Source: an uncultured Clostridia bacterium
Lineage (GTDB): Bacteria; Bacillota; Clostridia; TANB77; CAG-508
DNA length: 38,490 bases
Assembly: GCA_934162615.1 (NCBI GenBank)
Contig: CAKPJK010000012.1
Span: forward strand, 1-38,490
Reading direction: 5' to 3'
Below are positions 6,264 through 14,982 of this stretch, piece after piece. The translations under genes were made by a program, and so were the position numbers. The notes under the pieces are model-generated. The model was not told the origin of the DNA. It worked only from the letters and a program-made list of their open reading frames with translations, and ran no database searches. How positions within the stretch are numbered: position 1 is the stretch's first letter; every line of letters starts with the position of its first letter.

Positions 6264-7166
6264 ATGTTTGCAACTAGTAAAAAAAATAAAATTGAATCTG
6301 GAATAATCGTATCAATATTTATACTTGTAATAACTCTAATTGTTTATTATATTTGTAATGCTTTAGAATTAGGTAGTTTATCAATAGTAATTGCATTAAT
6401 TTTTTCTATAGCAAGTGCTTGGGGTTCTTATTATTTTAGTGATAAAATTGTTTTAGCTTCTTGTCATGCACGTCCTGCAACAAAGGAAGAAGATTTGAAA
6501 CTTGTTAATATTCTTGACGCACTAATGGTTACTGCAGGATTACCAAAAAAACCAGATTTATATGTAGTAGAAGATGCTCAACCAAATGCGTTTGCAACAG
6601 GAAGGAATCCTGAACATGCTATAATTTGTGTTACTACTGGTTTATTAGAAAAATTGGATTATTACGAATTAGAAGGTGTTATTGCTCACGAAATGAGTCA
6701 TATAAAAAATTATGATATTCTTTTAAGTGCTGTTGTTTCAGTATTTGTTGGTCTTATTGTAATGTTATCAGATATGTTCTCAAGAGTTCTTTTCTGGGGT
6801 GGTGCAAAGGATAGAGATAGTGATAGTAAGGCAAATGGTATTTTAATGTTGTTAGGTCTTATATGTTTAATATTATCACCTATTTTTGGTACTTTAATGC
6901 AACTTGCTCTTTCTAGAAAAAGAGAATTTTTAGCAGATAGTACTGCAGTTGAGTTTACTCGTAATCCAGATGGTTTAATTTCTGCTTTACAAAAACTTGA
7001 TAGTGATCCAAATGAATTGCAGTCTGCAAATTCTGCAACCGCAAATATGTACATTGTTAATCCATTTAAGAAAAATGGAGAAAAGGGTAAAAATAAAACT
7101 TCTAATATATGGTCAACACACCCTAGTACAGAAGCAAGAATTGAAGCATTAAGAAATATTAGATAA
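6264..7166 (+). CDS. htpX: HtpX-type M48 zinc metalloprotease
   Basis: A 300-residue membrane protease of normal HtpX length. Two membrane segments (about residues 13-32 and 38-56) precede the zinc site HEMSH (His142, Glu143, His146); two more hydrophobic segments (about 151-170 and 191-213) are followed by the third ligand region SRKREFLADSTAV (Glu221). The segment PNAFATGRNPEHAIICVTTGLL is also typical of M48B. HtpX degrades misfolded membrane proteins together with FtsH in characterised bacteria. It follows lemA in the same direction, a common pairing. The start ATG lies behind AAAGGAG. Confidence 0.95.
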   Translation: MFATSKKNKIESGIIVSIFILVITLIVYYICNALELGSLSIVIALIFSIASAWGSYYFSDKIVLASCHARPATKEEDLKLVNILDALMVTAGLPKKPDLYVVEDAQPNAFATGRNPEHAIICVTTGLLEKLDYYELEGVIAHEMSHIKNYDILLSAVVSVFVGLIVMLSDMFSRVLFWGGAKDRDSDSKANGILMLLGLICLILSPIFGTLMQLALSRKREFLADSTAVEFTRNPDGLISALQKLDSDPNELQSANSATANMYIVNPFKKNGEKGKNKTSNIWSTHPSTEARIEALRNIR

Positions 7167-7172
7167 AAAATT

Positions 7173-7211
7173 TGAGGAAAATTCTAATAAGAATAAATTC
7201 CTCAATTTTTT
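7173..7211. terminator. Bidirectional terminator between htpX and tatD
   Basis: The stem TGAGGAA (7173-7179) with TTCCTCA (7198-7204) is flanked by an A run on the left and a T run on the right (7206-7211). It serves the convergent genes on both strands. Confidence 0.8.
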
Positions 7212-7231
7212 ATATTCTGTACAATGTAATT

Positions 7232-8038
7232 TTATATATTAGGAAGGTTGCATAATTTACTAATACATAAAATATTTTTTGTATTTTCAAAAGTTATTTT
7301 TTCAACTTCTTCTAAAGTTAAACCTTTCACATCGGCAATTTTTTGAGCTATATATTTAACATTTGCCGGTGTATTGCGTGTTCCCCTAACAGGTTCTGGT
7401 GCAAGATATGGACTATCTGTTTCTATTAGTATTCTATCATTTGGAACTAAATTAATCATTTCTTCTGCATTTTTTGAGTTTTTAAACGTTATAGGACCTG
7501 CAAAAGATATATAAAATCCAAGTTTTAGTCCTTCTTTTATTAATTCTCTATTTTGTGGACAACAGTGAAATACACCTGTTTTTGTTACTTTATTTTCTTT
7601 TAAAATTTGTAATGTGTCCATAACTGCTTCTCTTGTATGAATAACAATTGGCAAATTATATTTATTTGCTATTTTTATTTGTTCAATAAAAGCCTTTTTT
7701 TGTAGTTCTTTATTATCTGTATTCCAATAATAATCAAGTCCTATTTCGCCTATAGCACAGACTTTTTCTTTATTTTCTTCAACAATTTTTTCTATTTCTG
7801 CTAATTGTTTCCACAATTTGTCTTCAGTTTGTGGAATATCATTTGGCGAAACCCCTGCAGTTGTGTATATAAAGTCATATTTTTTTGCAATCTCTAGTGC
7901 TTTTTTTGAACTCTCTACACTATATCCTGCAGTAACAAAATTTGATACACCAGATTCACATATCTTTTTTATTTGTTCTTCCCTATCTTCATCAAATTTT
8001 TCATCATTTAGATGACTATGACTATCAAATAACCCCAT
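7232..8038 (-). CDS. tatD: TatD family metal-dependent DNase
   Basis: A 268-residue TIM-barrel hydrolase. Metal ligands expected for TatD are all visible: DSHSHL (His7, His9), GEIGLDYYW (Glu98), VIHTREA (His134), GVFHCC (His158) and ETDSPYLAPEP (Asp208), with the standard RGTRNTPANV segment following. TatD enzymes are Mg-dependent 3'-5' nucleases linked to DNA repair and RNA turnover. It is the last gene of the unit WG protein - unknown - acpS - tatD. The C-terminus (ILCISKLCNLPNI) carries two cysteines and is slightly longer than is usual. The ATG follows AAGGAAGGAA. Confidence 0.93.
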   Translation of the reverse strand: MGLFDSHSHLNDEKFDEDREEQIKKICESGVSNFVTAGYSVESSKKALEIAKKYDFIYTTAGVSPNDIPQTEDKLWKQLAEIEKIVEENKEKVCAIGEIGLDYYWNTDNKELQKKAFIEQIKIANKYNLPIVIHTREAVMDTLQILKENKVTKTGVFHCCPQNRELIKEGLKLGFYISFAGPITFKNSKNAEEMINLVPNDRILIETDSPYLAPEPVRGTRNTPANVKYIAQKIADVKGLTLEEVEKITFENTKNILCISKLCNLPNI

Positions 8039-8091
8039 TTTTATTCCTTCCTTAATTATAAATCTGTTTTTTAAAAAAACCAGATTTTATA

Positions 8092-8466
8092 TCATTTAAA
8101 TAAAATTACTACATTTGCTATTGCATATTCCTTGCAATGTGAAATACTTACATCTATACTTTCAATTTTTTCAGTGTTAATATTATGCAAAATTATACTT
8201 GGCCTACCTTGGTCATCATTTATTGTTTCAAAATCTTTCCAACATACAGAATATTTATCATCTAGTATTTTTGAAATTGCTTTAAATGCGGCTTCTTTAG
8301 CAGCAAATCTTCCTGCATAGTGTTGATATTTTTGTTTTTTTCTTGATTCGCAATATTCAATTTCTTTTTCTGTATAAACTCTCTCAATAAATTTAGTTCC
8401 AACATTTTCGATGCTTTCTTTAACTCTTTCAATTTCAATTATGTCAGTTCCACATGTAATTTTCAT
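8092..8466 (-). CDS. acpS: Holo-[acyl-carrier-protein] synthase
   Basis: A 124-residue AcpS-type phosphopantetheinyl transferase, which moves 4'-phosphopantetheine from CoA to acyl carrier protein for fatty acid synthesis. Key residues are CGTDIIEIERV (Asp8) and GRFAAKEAAFKA (Glu58), both Mg/CoA-binding, plus the closing VSISHCKEYAIA typical of the family. Length is normal. It lies 53 nt upstream of tatD and 78 nt after the unknown 407-residue gene, all on the minus strand. Confidence 0.95.
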   Translation of the reverse strand: MKITCGTDIIEIERVKESIENVGTKFIERVYTEKEIEYCESRKKQKYQHYAGRFAAKEAAFKAISKILDDKYSVCWKDFETINDDQGRPSIILHNINTEKIESIDVSISHCKEYAIANVVILFK

Positions 8467-8544
8467 ATAGTTTTGCTCCTCTTTTAATAGTTACCTTTAA
8501 AGTATTCTCGTTCACCGCTTTATAAATGAATTAAGCAATCAATT

Positions 8545-9768
8545 TCATTTTATAATATTTATATAATTTAATACATTAAAAACAAGTGATACTCCCAAAA
8601 TAATAGCAACCACAAGCATTATCTTAGAATTGTTTTCAATGTTTGACTCTTTATACAAAACATCATATTTAGTTTTTATTTCTGTAAATAATCTATCCAA
8701 CTCAAAAGTTTTTCCAATTATCAAGTTTATTTTTGAACCTACCTCATCTGTTGTTATATCAAGTATCCAAACATTTTTTGTAAAATCGATAAATTTCTTT
8801 CTTGTTTTTTTTACATTAGATATTTTTTTAAATTCTGTTTCTAATTTTTTCAAATAAATCTTTTTATATAAATTCAATATATATGTATAAAAATACTCAT
8901 TTTCAAATTTATCTGGTAACTCTGTAAAATTGTTTATGTCACTGCTTGATGTAAATAGTACAACTCCTTGTTTTGTAAATCCAAATTTTGCATATTTCCA
9001 TTCAGAAAATTGTTTTGCATCATCTTGTTCTAGTTCAACTGAGTTATCTGCTGGTAAAAAATTAGCATATTTATTAAAGTTATATTTTATATTTTGAAAA
9101 TTTTTATTTGAGTTCCAAGCGGCTCTATCTATACAGACGTATGAATATGTTAAGAATTTTTCAGTGTCTATATCAATTTTCATTGCTTCTAAATCTGAAC
9201 CTGTTATTCCTTTAATAAATTCTGTTAATTTATTTACATCATCAAAAGTGCTTGTTTGCAAGTAAATTTTATCATAGTTGCTTAATGTATTTTCTTGATT
9301 TATACTTCTAAATTTATAGTTGAAATTTAACAAATCTGCGAAACTGTTACTTTCTTCTATATTTGTTTTCATTGTAAAAAAACATATACCCGTATTGAAA
9401 CATATAATTTCAATTTTTCTAACCTTAAAAAATATTCCCTTTTCTGTCGCTTTTCCTTGTATATCTTCTTTTAATTTATATTCAAATATTGTACAAGGAT
9501 TTTTACTTAATATTGCTGATTTTGTTTCTTCTGGAAGTTCTTCTAGTTTATCTAATTTTTGACCTGTATGTGAAAAACTAGAAAAAAGGTATTCTCTTGT
9601 TTTTGGTGAAAAATAATTATATAAATCAATATCTTTACTTTTTTCAAAAACTCTTAGTTTAAATCTATCGTCTTTTATTAAATTTAATATATATTTTTGA
9701 TATTTTCCTTCCCCTATAACAAATGGATGTACAAAATATGTATATTGATAGTTCGTCTTTAGTTCCAT
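8545..9768 (-). CDS. Conserved-looking protein of unknown function, C-terminal tail anchor
   Basis: A 407-residue protein I do not recognise. It lacks a signal peptide and has one clear hydrophobic segment at the very C-terminus (about residues 383-402, MLVVAIILGVSLVFNVLNY), which suggests a cytoplasmic domain held on the membrane by its tail. A charged, coiled-coil-like helix (about 300-330 and 355-378) precedes it. The opening YFVHPFVIGEGKYQKY and several aromatic-rich blocks look like a folded alpha/beta domain. The CorA GMN motif is absent, so it is not a CorA channel. It sits 30 nt after the WG-repeat gene and is probably co-transcribed with it. The start is backed by GAAGGGAAG. Confidence 0.7.
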   Translation of the reverse strand: MELKTNYQYTYFVHPFVIGEGKYQKYILNLIKDDRFKLRVFEKSKDIDLYNYFSPKTREYLFSSFSHTGQKLDKLEELPEETKSAILSKNPCTIFEYKLKEDIQGKATEKGIFFKVRKIEIICFNTGICFFTMKTNIEESNSFADLLNFNYKFRSINQENTLSNYDKIYLQTSTFDDVNKLTEFIKGITGSDLEAMKIDIDTEKFLTYSYVCIDRAAWNSNKNFQNIKYNFNKYANFLPADNSVELEQDDAKQFSEWKYAKFGFTKQGVVLFTSSSDINNFTELPDKFENEYFYTYILNLYKKIYLKKLETEFKKISNVKKTRKKFIDFTKNVWILDITTDEVGSKINLIIGKTFELDRLFTEIKTKYDVLYKESNIENNSKIMLVVAIILGVSLVFNVLNYINIIK

Positions 9769-9798
9769 TTTATTTCTTCCCTTCTCGTTCGTGTTCTA

Positions 9799-11340
9799 TT
9801 ATTTTTCTAGTTGATTATAATAATTCATATTTATATCTTTTCCATAATGCCATCTTCCTATAAAGTCTATTAATAAATAATCGTCTAAATTGTATATTGG
9901 CTCTTGTACCACGTTTCCTTTGCTATCTATGCTTCCCCATTTTCCGTCTTTTTTTACTGCAGAAAATCCATAATCATTTTGTTCCATTGCATCATCATAA
10001 ATATAATCTACAATTACTTTTCCTGTTTTATCAACATATCCATATTTTCCATCTTTTTTACTTAAGAATAATGTCTTATTTGGATATATATCTGCCTCTG
10101 TTTTTTCTTCAAATTTAAAGTTGTAATATTTTGATCCATCACTATTTCTTAGTTTTACATATCCCTTTGTTTCGTTTAGTTCTATAAATACACCTTCTGC
10201 TTTTGTTTCTAAATTACTATTTAATATTTTGGCATTGTAATTGCTATCTTCTACAATGTATAAATCTGCTTTTTCGCTAAATGTTATTGTATTATATTCA
10301 AATGATAATTTTTCTTCTTTATTGCCATTAATAATTCCATATTTTCCATCTTTACTTGCTATAAACATTCCAACTTTTGCTTCTTCTAAATTATCATATT
10401 GTGCATCTATTAGTATCTCTCCTGTTGTACTCATTACACCGTATTTATTTGATTTTGTGAATATTACTGCATTTTCTTGGTTTGCTAACACTTGTTTGAT
10501 TGTGTCAAATCCTGATGTTAATACATCTGTACCATCTTTTTTTACAAGTTTTTGTTTTCCACTTACAGTTACAACATACATATCATTTCCATATACTTTT
10601 TCTATTGCATCATATTTTGCTTCTAATATTAGAACATTTGAGTAATCTACAATTCCGTATTTTCCATCTTCTGTTTTTACAATAAAGCCTGTTTTATTGT
10701 CTTTCCCTAATACATCTATGTCTGCATATTGAGGTTGTATTACTATTTTTCCTTCATTGTCTGCTATTCCATATTTTCCATCTTTTTTTATTTTAAATGA
10801 ATTTTCTATTCCTGATATTGCTGTTATTTCTTCATATTCTGTTGGTATAACTTCTTTTCCAGAAAAATCTATTAATCCATATTTTCCGTCTTTTTTTACT
10901 TTTATGACATTTTTATCATATGTAAGATTTTCTGATTTGTCTGTGTTTTGTAAAGGTTCTATTTGTTCATATCCTGTAAATATCTCTTGATTTTTTTCGT
11001 TTAATGCCTTTGTTTTGTATTCTCCTGTTTCGTAATTTACATCATATGTGCATATAAATACTGCTGATTTTGAGTTTGGTACTACTATCATTTCTTTATA
11101 TGATGGGTCTATTACGTCATTTCCAGCTGAGTCTATTACTCCCCATTTATTGTCTTTATATGTTGCAAAGTAGTTTTTTGTTGTTATTTTTCCTGTTGTT
11201 GTGTCTTTGCTTAATAGTCCTTTTATTATGAATATAAACATTATTATTACTATTATTGCTATTAGTACTGCAAATACTTTTTTCATGTTTAGTTTTGGTT
11301 CTTCGTCATATCTTCTTCCTCTTGTTCTTCCTCTACTCAT
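9799..11340 (-). CDS. WG-repeat protein with N-terminal membrane anchor
   Basis: A 513-residue protein: a short Arg-rich cytoplasmic tail (MSRGRTRGRRYDEE), one membrane segment (about residues 21-43), then about ten WG/KWG repeats of roughly 45-50 residues. Each is of the form KDGKYGIxDxxGKxVIxPxYDxI; the first and last keep Trp (NKWGVID, GKWGSID) while most central ones read KYG. WG repeats form beta-propeller-like surfaces; the role is unknown. The start is the ATG at 11340 behind AGGA. An earlier in-frame start (11406) lies upstream of the predicted transcription start and is rejected. It heads the operon leading to acpS and tatD. Confidence 0.85.
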   Translation of the reverse strand: MSRGRTRGRRYDEEPKLNMKKVFAVLIAIIVIIMFIFIIKGLLSKDTTTGKITTKNYFATYKDNKWGVIDSAGNDVIDPSYKEMIVVPNSKSAVFICTYDVNYETGEYKTKALNEKNQEIFTGYEQIEPLQNTDKSENLTYDKNVIKVKKDGKYGLIDFSGKEVIPTEYEEITAISGIENSFKIKKDGKYGIADNEGKIVIQPQYADIDVLGKDNKTGFIVKTEDGKYGIVDYSNVLILEAKYDAIEKVYGNDMYVVTVSGKQKLVKKDGTDVLTSGFDTIKQVLANQENAVIFTKSNKYGVMSTTGEILIDAQYDNLEEAKVGMFIASKDGKYGIINGNKEEKLSFEYNTITFSEKADLYIVEDSNYNAKILNSNLETKAEGVFIELNETKGYVKLRNSDGSKYYNFKFEEKTEADIYPNKTLFLSKKDGKYGYVDKTGKVIVDYIYDDAMEQNDYGFSAVKKDGKWGSIDSKGNVVQEPIYNLDDYLLIDFIGRWHYGKDINMNYYNQLEK

Positions 11341-11396
11341 TTTATGTTCCTCGCATTCTTTTTTATTTAACAAATTGCATAATTTTTCTGCAATAG

Positions 11397-11425
11397 AATA
11401 TATCACAAATTATGCATATTTTCAA
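11397..11425 (-). promoter_or_regulatory. Sigma-A promoter for the WG-repeat operon
   Basis: On the minus strand -35 TTGAAA (11425-11420) and -10 TATATT (11402-11397) have a 17-nt spacer. Transcription from about 11390 fixes the true start codon downstream at 11340. Confidence 0.65.
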
Positions 11426-11437
11426 GTTAAATAACTC

Positions 11438-11466
11438 AAAAAACTGAACAAATTGTCCAGTTTTTT
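11438..11466 (-). terminator. Terminator of spoIIE
   Basis: AAAAAACTG (11438-11446) pairs with CAGTTTTTT (11458-11466), with further inner pairing after one mismatch. It abuts the spoIIE stop codon at 11467 and ends in six T on the minus strand. Confidence 0.85.
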
Positions 11467-13893
11467 CTATTCTATTTTGCTTAAAAATTTGCATACAACA
11501 ACACTCATATCATCTTTTGCAGTTCCATATCCATTGTCAATAGCCTCGTTTAAAACTAAATCTGCAATTTTTTTAGTGTTATTTGTTTCAATATCTTCTA
11601 GCAAATATTTAACCCATAATTCTTTATTTTTATATTCAACATTAGAATCCAAAATACCATCTGTACACATAAGCATAATTTCTCCAGAAGAAATATCTCT
11701 ATCAAAGGCTTGTAACCCCGCATGATTAATAATACCTACTGGAAGAGAATTTGCCTTAATAACTTGAACATTATTACTGTTTTTAATGTATGTTGGACAC
11801 GCACCATTCTTTATAAATTCAATGTTTCCTTTATATAAATCTATAATTGCTATATCTAATGTTGCAAAAATTTCTTCATTTTGATTTATTAAACTTGAGT
11901 TAATCAATTCCATAGATGTCTTTTTATCAAAACCTGATATCAAAAGATTTTCTAACATTTTTAGTGCTTTATTACTACTTTGACGGGCTTCTTCTCCTGA
12001 GCCCATTCCATCACTTATTGCCACTAAATATTTTCCATCTTTTAATTTTATGCTAAGCACACTATCACCAGAAACTTTGCTATTTGCTTTTGTGGTTTCT
12101 GCATTTCCAATTGCCATAACATATTTGTCATCAGATAAAAAGTTGAGTCTTGTCCCAATAGATGCCTCCTGGTTTAATACTATTTTTTCTTTTAAAATGT
12201 CTGTTAATATTTTCTCTATATAATCAATATCTGTGATATTTGATTTTTCCATATAAATTTCTACTAAATATTTGTCTTCTTTTTGTATTGATATTTCTTG
12301 TATTTCTATTTCTTTTTGTTTTAACAATTCAACAATTTGCTTTTTTTGCTTAGTAAATTGTTCTTCATTTTGTATGTTTTTTTCTATATTTTCGGCTATA
12401 TTAGATATTGCTTTAGAAACTCCTTGTAACTGTGTTTCTATGTTTTTCTTGTTTTCTTCAAATTTCTTTTGCCATACAAAATTTGATTTGCTAATTTTAT
12501 ATGACATATTTATTACTCTTACCATTTGTGCTATATTTTCTTCTAAGTATTCACTTATTTTTTTGTCATCAAATCCTACAATATAACTATTGCATTTTGC
12601 AAATATTTCTAATAAGTTTTCTCTTGTTATCTGTTGTTTGTCAATCAATGTTTTAAAAATCTCGTCAACTATTGGCCCGTCTACCTTTGTCATATCTTCA
12701 TATAACATATTATTTTCATAACCATTTAAATTATCAAGTAATTCTGAAATAAATATTTCTTTATTTGATTGTATTGGTTCTTCTTTTTCTTGTTTTTCTT
12801 GCATTTTATACGTTTTTGCCATTTCTTGAATTGTGTCAGATACATTATTTAGTCTTTCTGCGGTTTCTTTGCTTTTGTTTAATGCTCTATCTGGTGCCAC
12901 TGGCAAAAATTTAGAATTTCCCATAAATTCTTTTATATTTATTTGTACTGATTTTGGCACTGCAAGTAAGCCTATTGAAGCTATTAATATTTCTTTAAAG
13001 TGGATCAATTCAACTGTATTTCCATTTGCAACATATGCTAACACTATATTTCCTAAACAAAATCCGATTATTACTCCTATTTTTCCAAATTTGTTTAAAA
13101 TTCCAGCTATCATTCCTGATATTGCATATGCAGCCACCATTACTGGTTCTGATGATGTTATTACACCTAGTGTTACCCCAATTGTGACTCCTGAAGTTGT
13201 CCCTACTAATACTCCATTTTTCCATCCTAATACTAATACTATTAATATACTTAAAATATTTTTAATTGAAAATCCAAATATACTTAATTTTCCAAATGCA
13301 CATACGGCTATTGCAAGCATTAAACTTGCTCCTAATATTTCTTCTATTGAAAATGCTTTTTTTTCTCCAAAGTCCCTAAATACAATTATTGAGTTTACAA
13401 ATATTTTGTAAAATACTATTGCTATTATTGAAAAACATATTATTGATAATACGTCATATAATGTAAATCCAGAAATCCCTACTTTTGCAAGTTGTATTAT
13501 CATTGTTGATATAAATATATTTTTTGCTAAATTTACCTTTTCATTTACATCGTCTTCATTGTATTTTGGCTTTATTAAAAACATTGTTACTATTAGCACT
13601 AGTGTTGTTAGTATAAATGATAATGCTCCACTTATTCCAAATTTTATTAGGTTTCCTATTATTGCGCATGCTACTATCCCTAATAATGGAACTGAGTTTG
13701 ATATACATGCTCCTAATATACTTATACTGAATGGTGAGATTTCGCCTGTTAGTCCTACCATTGATAACATTAGTGTTATTATGTATATTGGTATGTTTTT
13801 TATTGCAAATACGTTTGTGAATAGTTCTATTTTCTTTTTTTCTTCTTTGTAATTGTGCCCATCTATTGTGCTTTCGTTTATATTTTGAAACAT
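11467..13893 (-). CDS. spoIIE: Stage II sporulation protein E (SpoIIE phosphatase)
   Basis: An 808-residue protein with the three-part SpoIIE plan: about ten N-terminal membrane helices (residues 30-320), a central coiled region (about 330-590) and a C-terminal PP2C phosphatase domain. Metal-binding acids are visible in ISDGMGSGEEA (Asp628), TLDIAIIDL, and MCTDGILDSN (Asp745). SpoIIE dephosphorylates SpoIIAA at the asymmetric septum and so activates sigma-F in the forespore; it proves a sporulating lineage. The ATG at 13893 is preferred: AGGTGG lies 5-6 nt upstream, and the alternative GTG at 13902 falls inside that site. The gene stands alone between its own promoter and terminator. Confidence 0.95.
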   Translation of the reverse strand: MFQNINESTIDGHNYKEEKKKIELFTNVFAIKNIPIYIITLMLSMVGLTGEISPFSISILGACISNSVPLLGIVACAIIGNLIKFGISGALSFILTTLVLIVTMFLIKPKYNEDDVNEKVNLAKNIFISTMIIQLAKVGISGFTLYDVLSIICFSIIAIVFYKIFVNSIIVFRDFGEKKAFSIEEILGASLMLAIAVCAFGKLSIFGFSIKNILSILIVLVLGWKNGVLVGTTSGVTIGVTLGVITSSEPVMVAAYAISGMIAGILNKFGKIGVIIGFCLGNIVLAYVANGNTVELIHFKEILIASIGLLAVPKSVQINIKEFMGNSKFLPVAPDRALNKSKETAERLNNVSDTIQEMAKTYKMQEKQEKEEPIQSNKEIFISELLDNLNGYENNMLYEDMTKVDGPIVDEIFKTLIDKQQITRENLLEIFAKCNSYIVGFDDKKISEYLEENIAQMVRVINMSYKISKSNFVWQKKFEENKKNIETQLQGVSKAISNIAENIEKNIQNEEQFTKQKKQIVELLKQKEIEIQEISIQKEDKYLVEIYMEKSNITDIDYIEKILTDILKEKIVLNQEASIGTRLNFLSDDKYVMAIGNAETTKANSKVSGDSVLSIKLKDGKYLVAISDGMGSGEEARQSSNKALKMLENLLISGFDKKTSMELINSSLINQNEEIFATLDIAIIDLYKGNIEFIKNGACPTYIKNSNNVQVIKANSLPVGIINHAGLQAFDRDISSGEIMLMCTDGILDSNVEYKNKELWVKYLLEDIETNNTKKIADLVLNEAIDNGYGTAKDDMSVVVCKFLSKIE

Positions 13894-13912
13894 CCTTACC
13901 ACCTCTTAAACT

Positions 13913-13940
13913 TTTATAGCATCATTTTACTACTTGTCCT
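13913..13940 (-). promoter_or_regulatory. Possible spoIIE promoter
   Basis: On the minus strand AGGACA (13940-13935) and TATAAA (13918-13913) are 16 nt apart. The match is fair. In Bacillus subtilis spoIIE uses a Spo0A-dependent sigma-A promoter with unusually wide spacing; that is not evident here. Confidence 0.35.
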
Positions 13941-14174
13941 TAGTATTTTTTGTCTTTTTTAGAAAGTGATTTCAAAAAAGTTTTTTACATTTTGTGATAT
14001 ATAATTTATTTTTTCTTTTATTATTTATCTATTTATGCTTTATATTCTATTATAATTTGGTGGATTTTGCAATATATTTTCGATTTTTTTGGTTTTGAAT
14101 TATAATAATTTATTAAAATTTTTTAAGTATTTACTTTTTCTCTTATATCTTGTTATTTTCACATCAAGTTATAG

Positions 14175-14244
14175 AAAATCACTCAAATTGTAGTAAAATT
14201 TCAAAATACGTATTGATGGTATTTTACTATATTTGAGTGATTTT
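14175..14244. terminator. Long inverted repeat, probable terminator
   Basis: Arms 14175-14199 and 14221-14244 pair as 13 bp plus 9 bp with a small internal loop, enclosing a 21-nt loop. The ends of the stem are A4/T4. It lies 41 nt past the stop of the Rpn-like remnant on the minus strand. The T runs are weak, so another role is possible. Confidence 0.5.
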
Positions 14245-14284
14245 ATAATTTTATCTCTTAATTTATATTTTAATGTTTAATACA

Positions 14285-14668
14285 CTAATTTTTTATTTTC
14301 TTCTTTATTTCTTCCAATTCTCCTTGAGATAATTTTGTAACTTTCTTTATAGTTTCTTCTGGTATCTTTTCTTTTAACATTTCTCTTGCTGTTTCTATTA
14401 TTCCCTCTTTTACTCCTTGTTCTTTTCCAATTTTAGTAGCATGACTAATTGCATTAATTCTATCCATTTCCCATTTTTCTCTTAATTCTGCAAGTCTTCT
14501 TACTTCTGCATCTCCTGTTAAATAATTCATTTCTTTTCTTGCATCTTTTAATGTTTTATTTTTGTTTTCTGCCATATCAATCATCTCCTTATTATCATCA
14601 TCAATATCTGCATAATACCCAACTTTTTTTTCTGTTTTACTAATTGGTGTAGGAATATAATTATTCAA
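14285..14668 (-). pseudogene. Prepilin/Rpn nuclease chimera, C-terminal part
   Basis: The 127-codon open frame has no credible start of its own. Its downstream half, from about NKEMIDMAEN through LTGDAEVRRLAELREKWEMD to the charged helix, is the typical C-terminal tail of Rpn/YhgA-like PD-(D/E)XK recombination-promoting nucleases, but the nuclease domain is missing. The upstream half (ELNNYIPTP to KVGYYADID) looks instead like the middle of a type IV pilin-like protein. The frame continues upstream without a stop to 14750, where a TGA stands; beyond that the pilin N-terminus is in another frame (14716-14862). I read this as a deletion fusion of two genes plus a 1-nt frameshift in an A-rich run. 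It is not expected to be functional. Confidence 0.65.
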
Positions 14669-14715
14669 CTCATTTTCATATTCATCTAATACTTGATTTT
14701 GTTCTTTTTCCGCAT

Positions 14716-14862
14716 TTAAACTTGCGTTTTTTGCTCTTTTGCTTTTTCAAATATTCCAGTATTCGTTAACGTGGATATTGAAGTCCCGGCTAATATTAAT
14801 AATATAATTATTGTCACTATTAATGCAACAAGTGTTATTCCTTTATTTTTAGCCATTTTCAT
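14716..14862 (-). pseudogene. Type IV prepilin-like N-terminal fragment
   Basis: The 48-codon frame starts at ATG 14862 with AAGGAG upstream at loose spacing. It encodes the class III-like signal KNKGITLVALIVTIIILLIL followed by AGTSISTLTNTGIFEKAK, the N-terminus of a gut-Clostridia type pilin/pseudopilin: cleavage after Gly8, then the assembly helix. Residue +5 is Ala rather than the classical Glu. The frame then runs into a stop at 14716-14718. The expected continuation (residues like KNASLNAEKEQNQVLDEYENEL) is in the frame of 14285-14668, so a single-base deletion near 14727-14747, in A-rich tracts, breaks the gene. Confidence 0.65.
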
Positions 14863-14892
14863 ATATAATAACATCTCCTTTTCTTTTGCTTC

Positions 14893-14911
14893 ATAACTGA
14901 ATTTCAGTTAT
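14893..14911. promoter_or_regulatory. 19-bp palindrome, operator-like
   Basis: ATAACTGA (14893-14900) and TCAGTTAT (14904-14911) form perfect 8-bp arms around ATT. The site lies between the divergent prepilin remnant and the RHH-like gene, next to a TATAAT-like box on the minus strand. This is a typical position for a dimeric repressor, and ribbon-helix-helix proteins bind such sites. No T run follows, so it is not a terminator. Confidence 0.4.
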
Positions 14912-14982
14912 ATATTATATACCACAATTCAATTAAAATATCTATAGTAATTTTTAAAATATTTTTAGTGAGGTGATTATAT

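Larger units (their letters stand above)
13894..14284. other. Intergenic region, spoIIE promoter area and a long hairpin
   Basis: This very AT-rich stretch of about 390 nt contains the spoIIE ribosome binding site, its probable promoter (13913-13940) and the long inverted repeat at 14175-14244. I see no gene in it. No exact Spo0A box (TGTCGAA) is present near spoIIE. Confidence 0.5.

Noticed and set aside
8545..9768. CorA-like magnesium channel for the 407-residue protein
   Set aside because: Only one C-terminal membrane helix and no GMN motif.
11341..11406. 22-residue N-terminal extension of the WG-repeat protein
   Set aside because: Its start codon lies upstream of the predicted transcription start of the -10 box at 11397-11402, and the ATG at 11340 has its own ribosome binding site.
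12833..13411. 192-codon plus-strand frame inside spoIIE
   Set aside because: Antisense shadow of the SpoIIE membrane region with no ribosome binding site or family signature.
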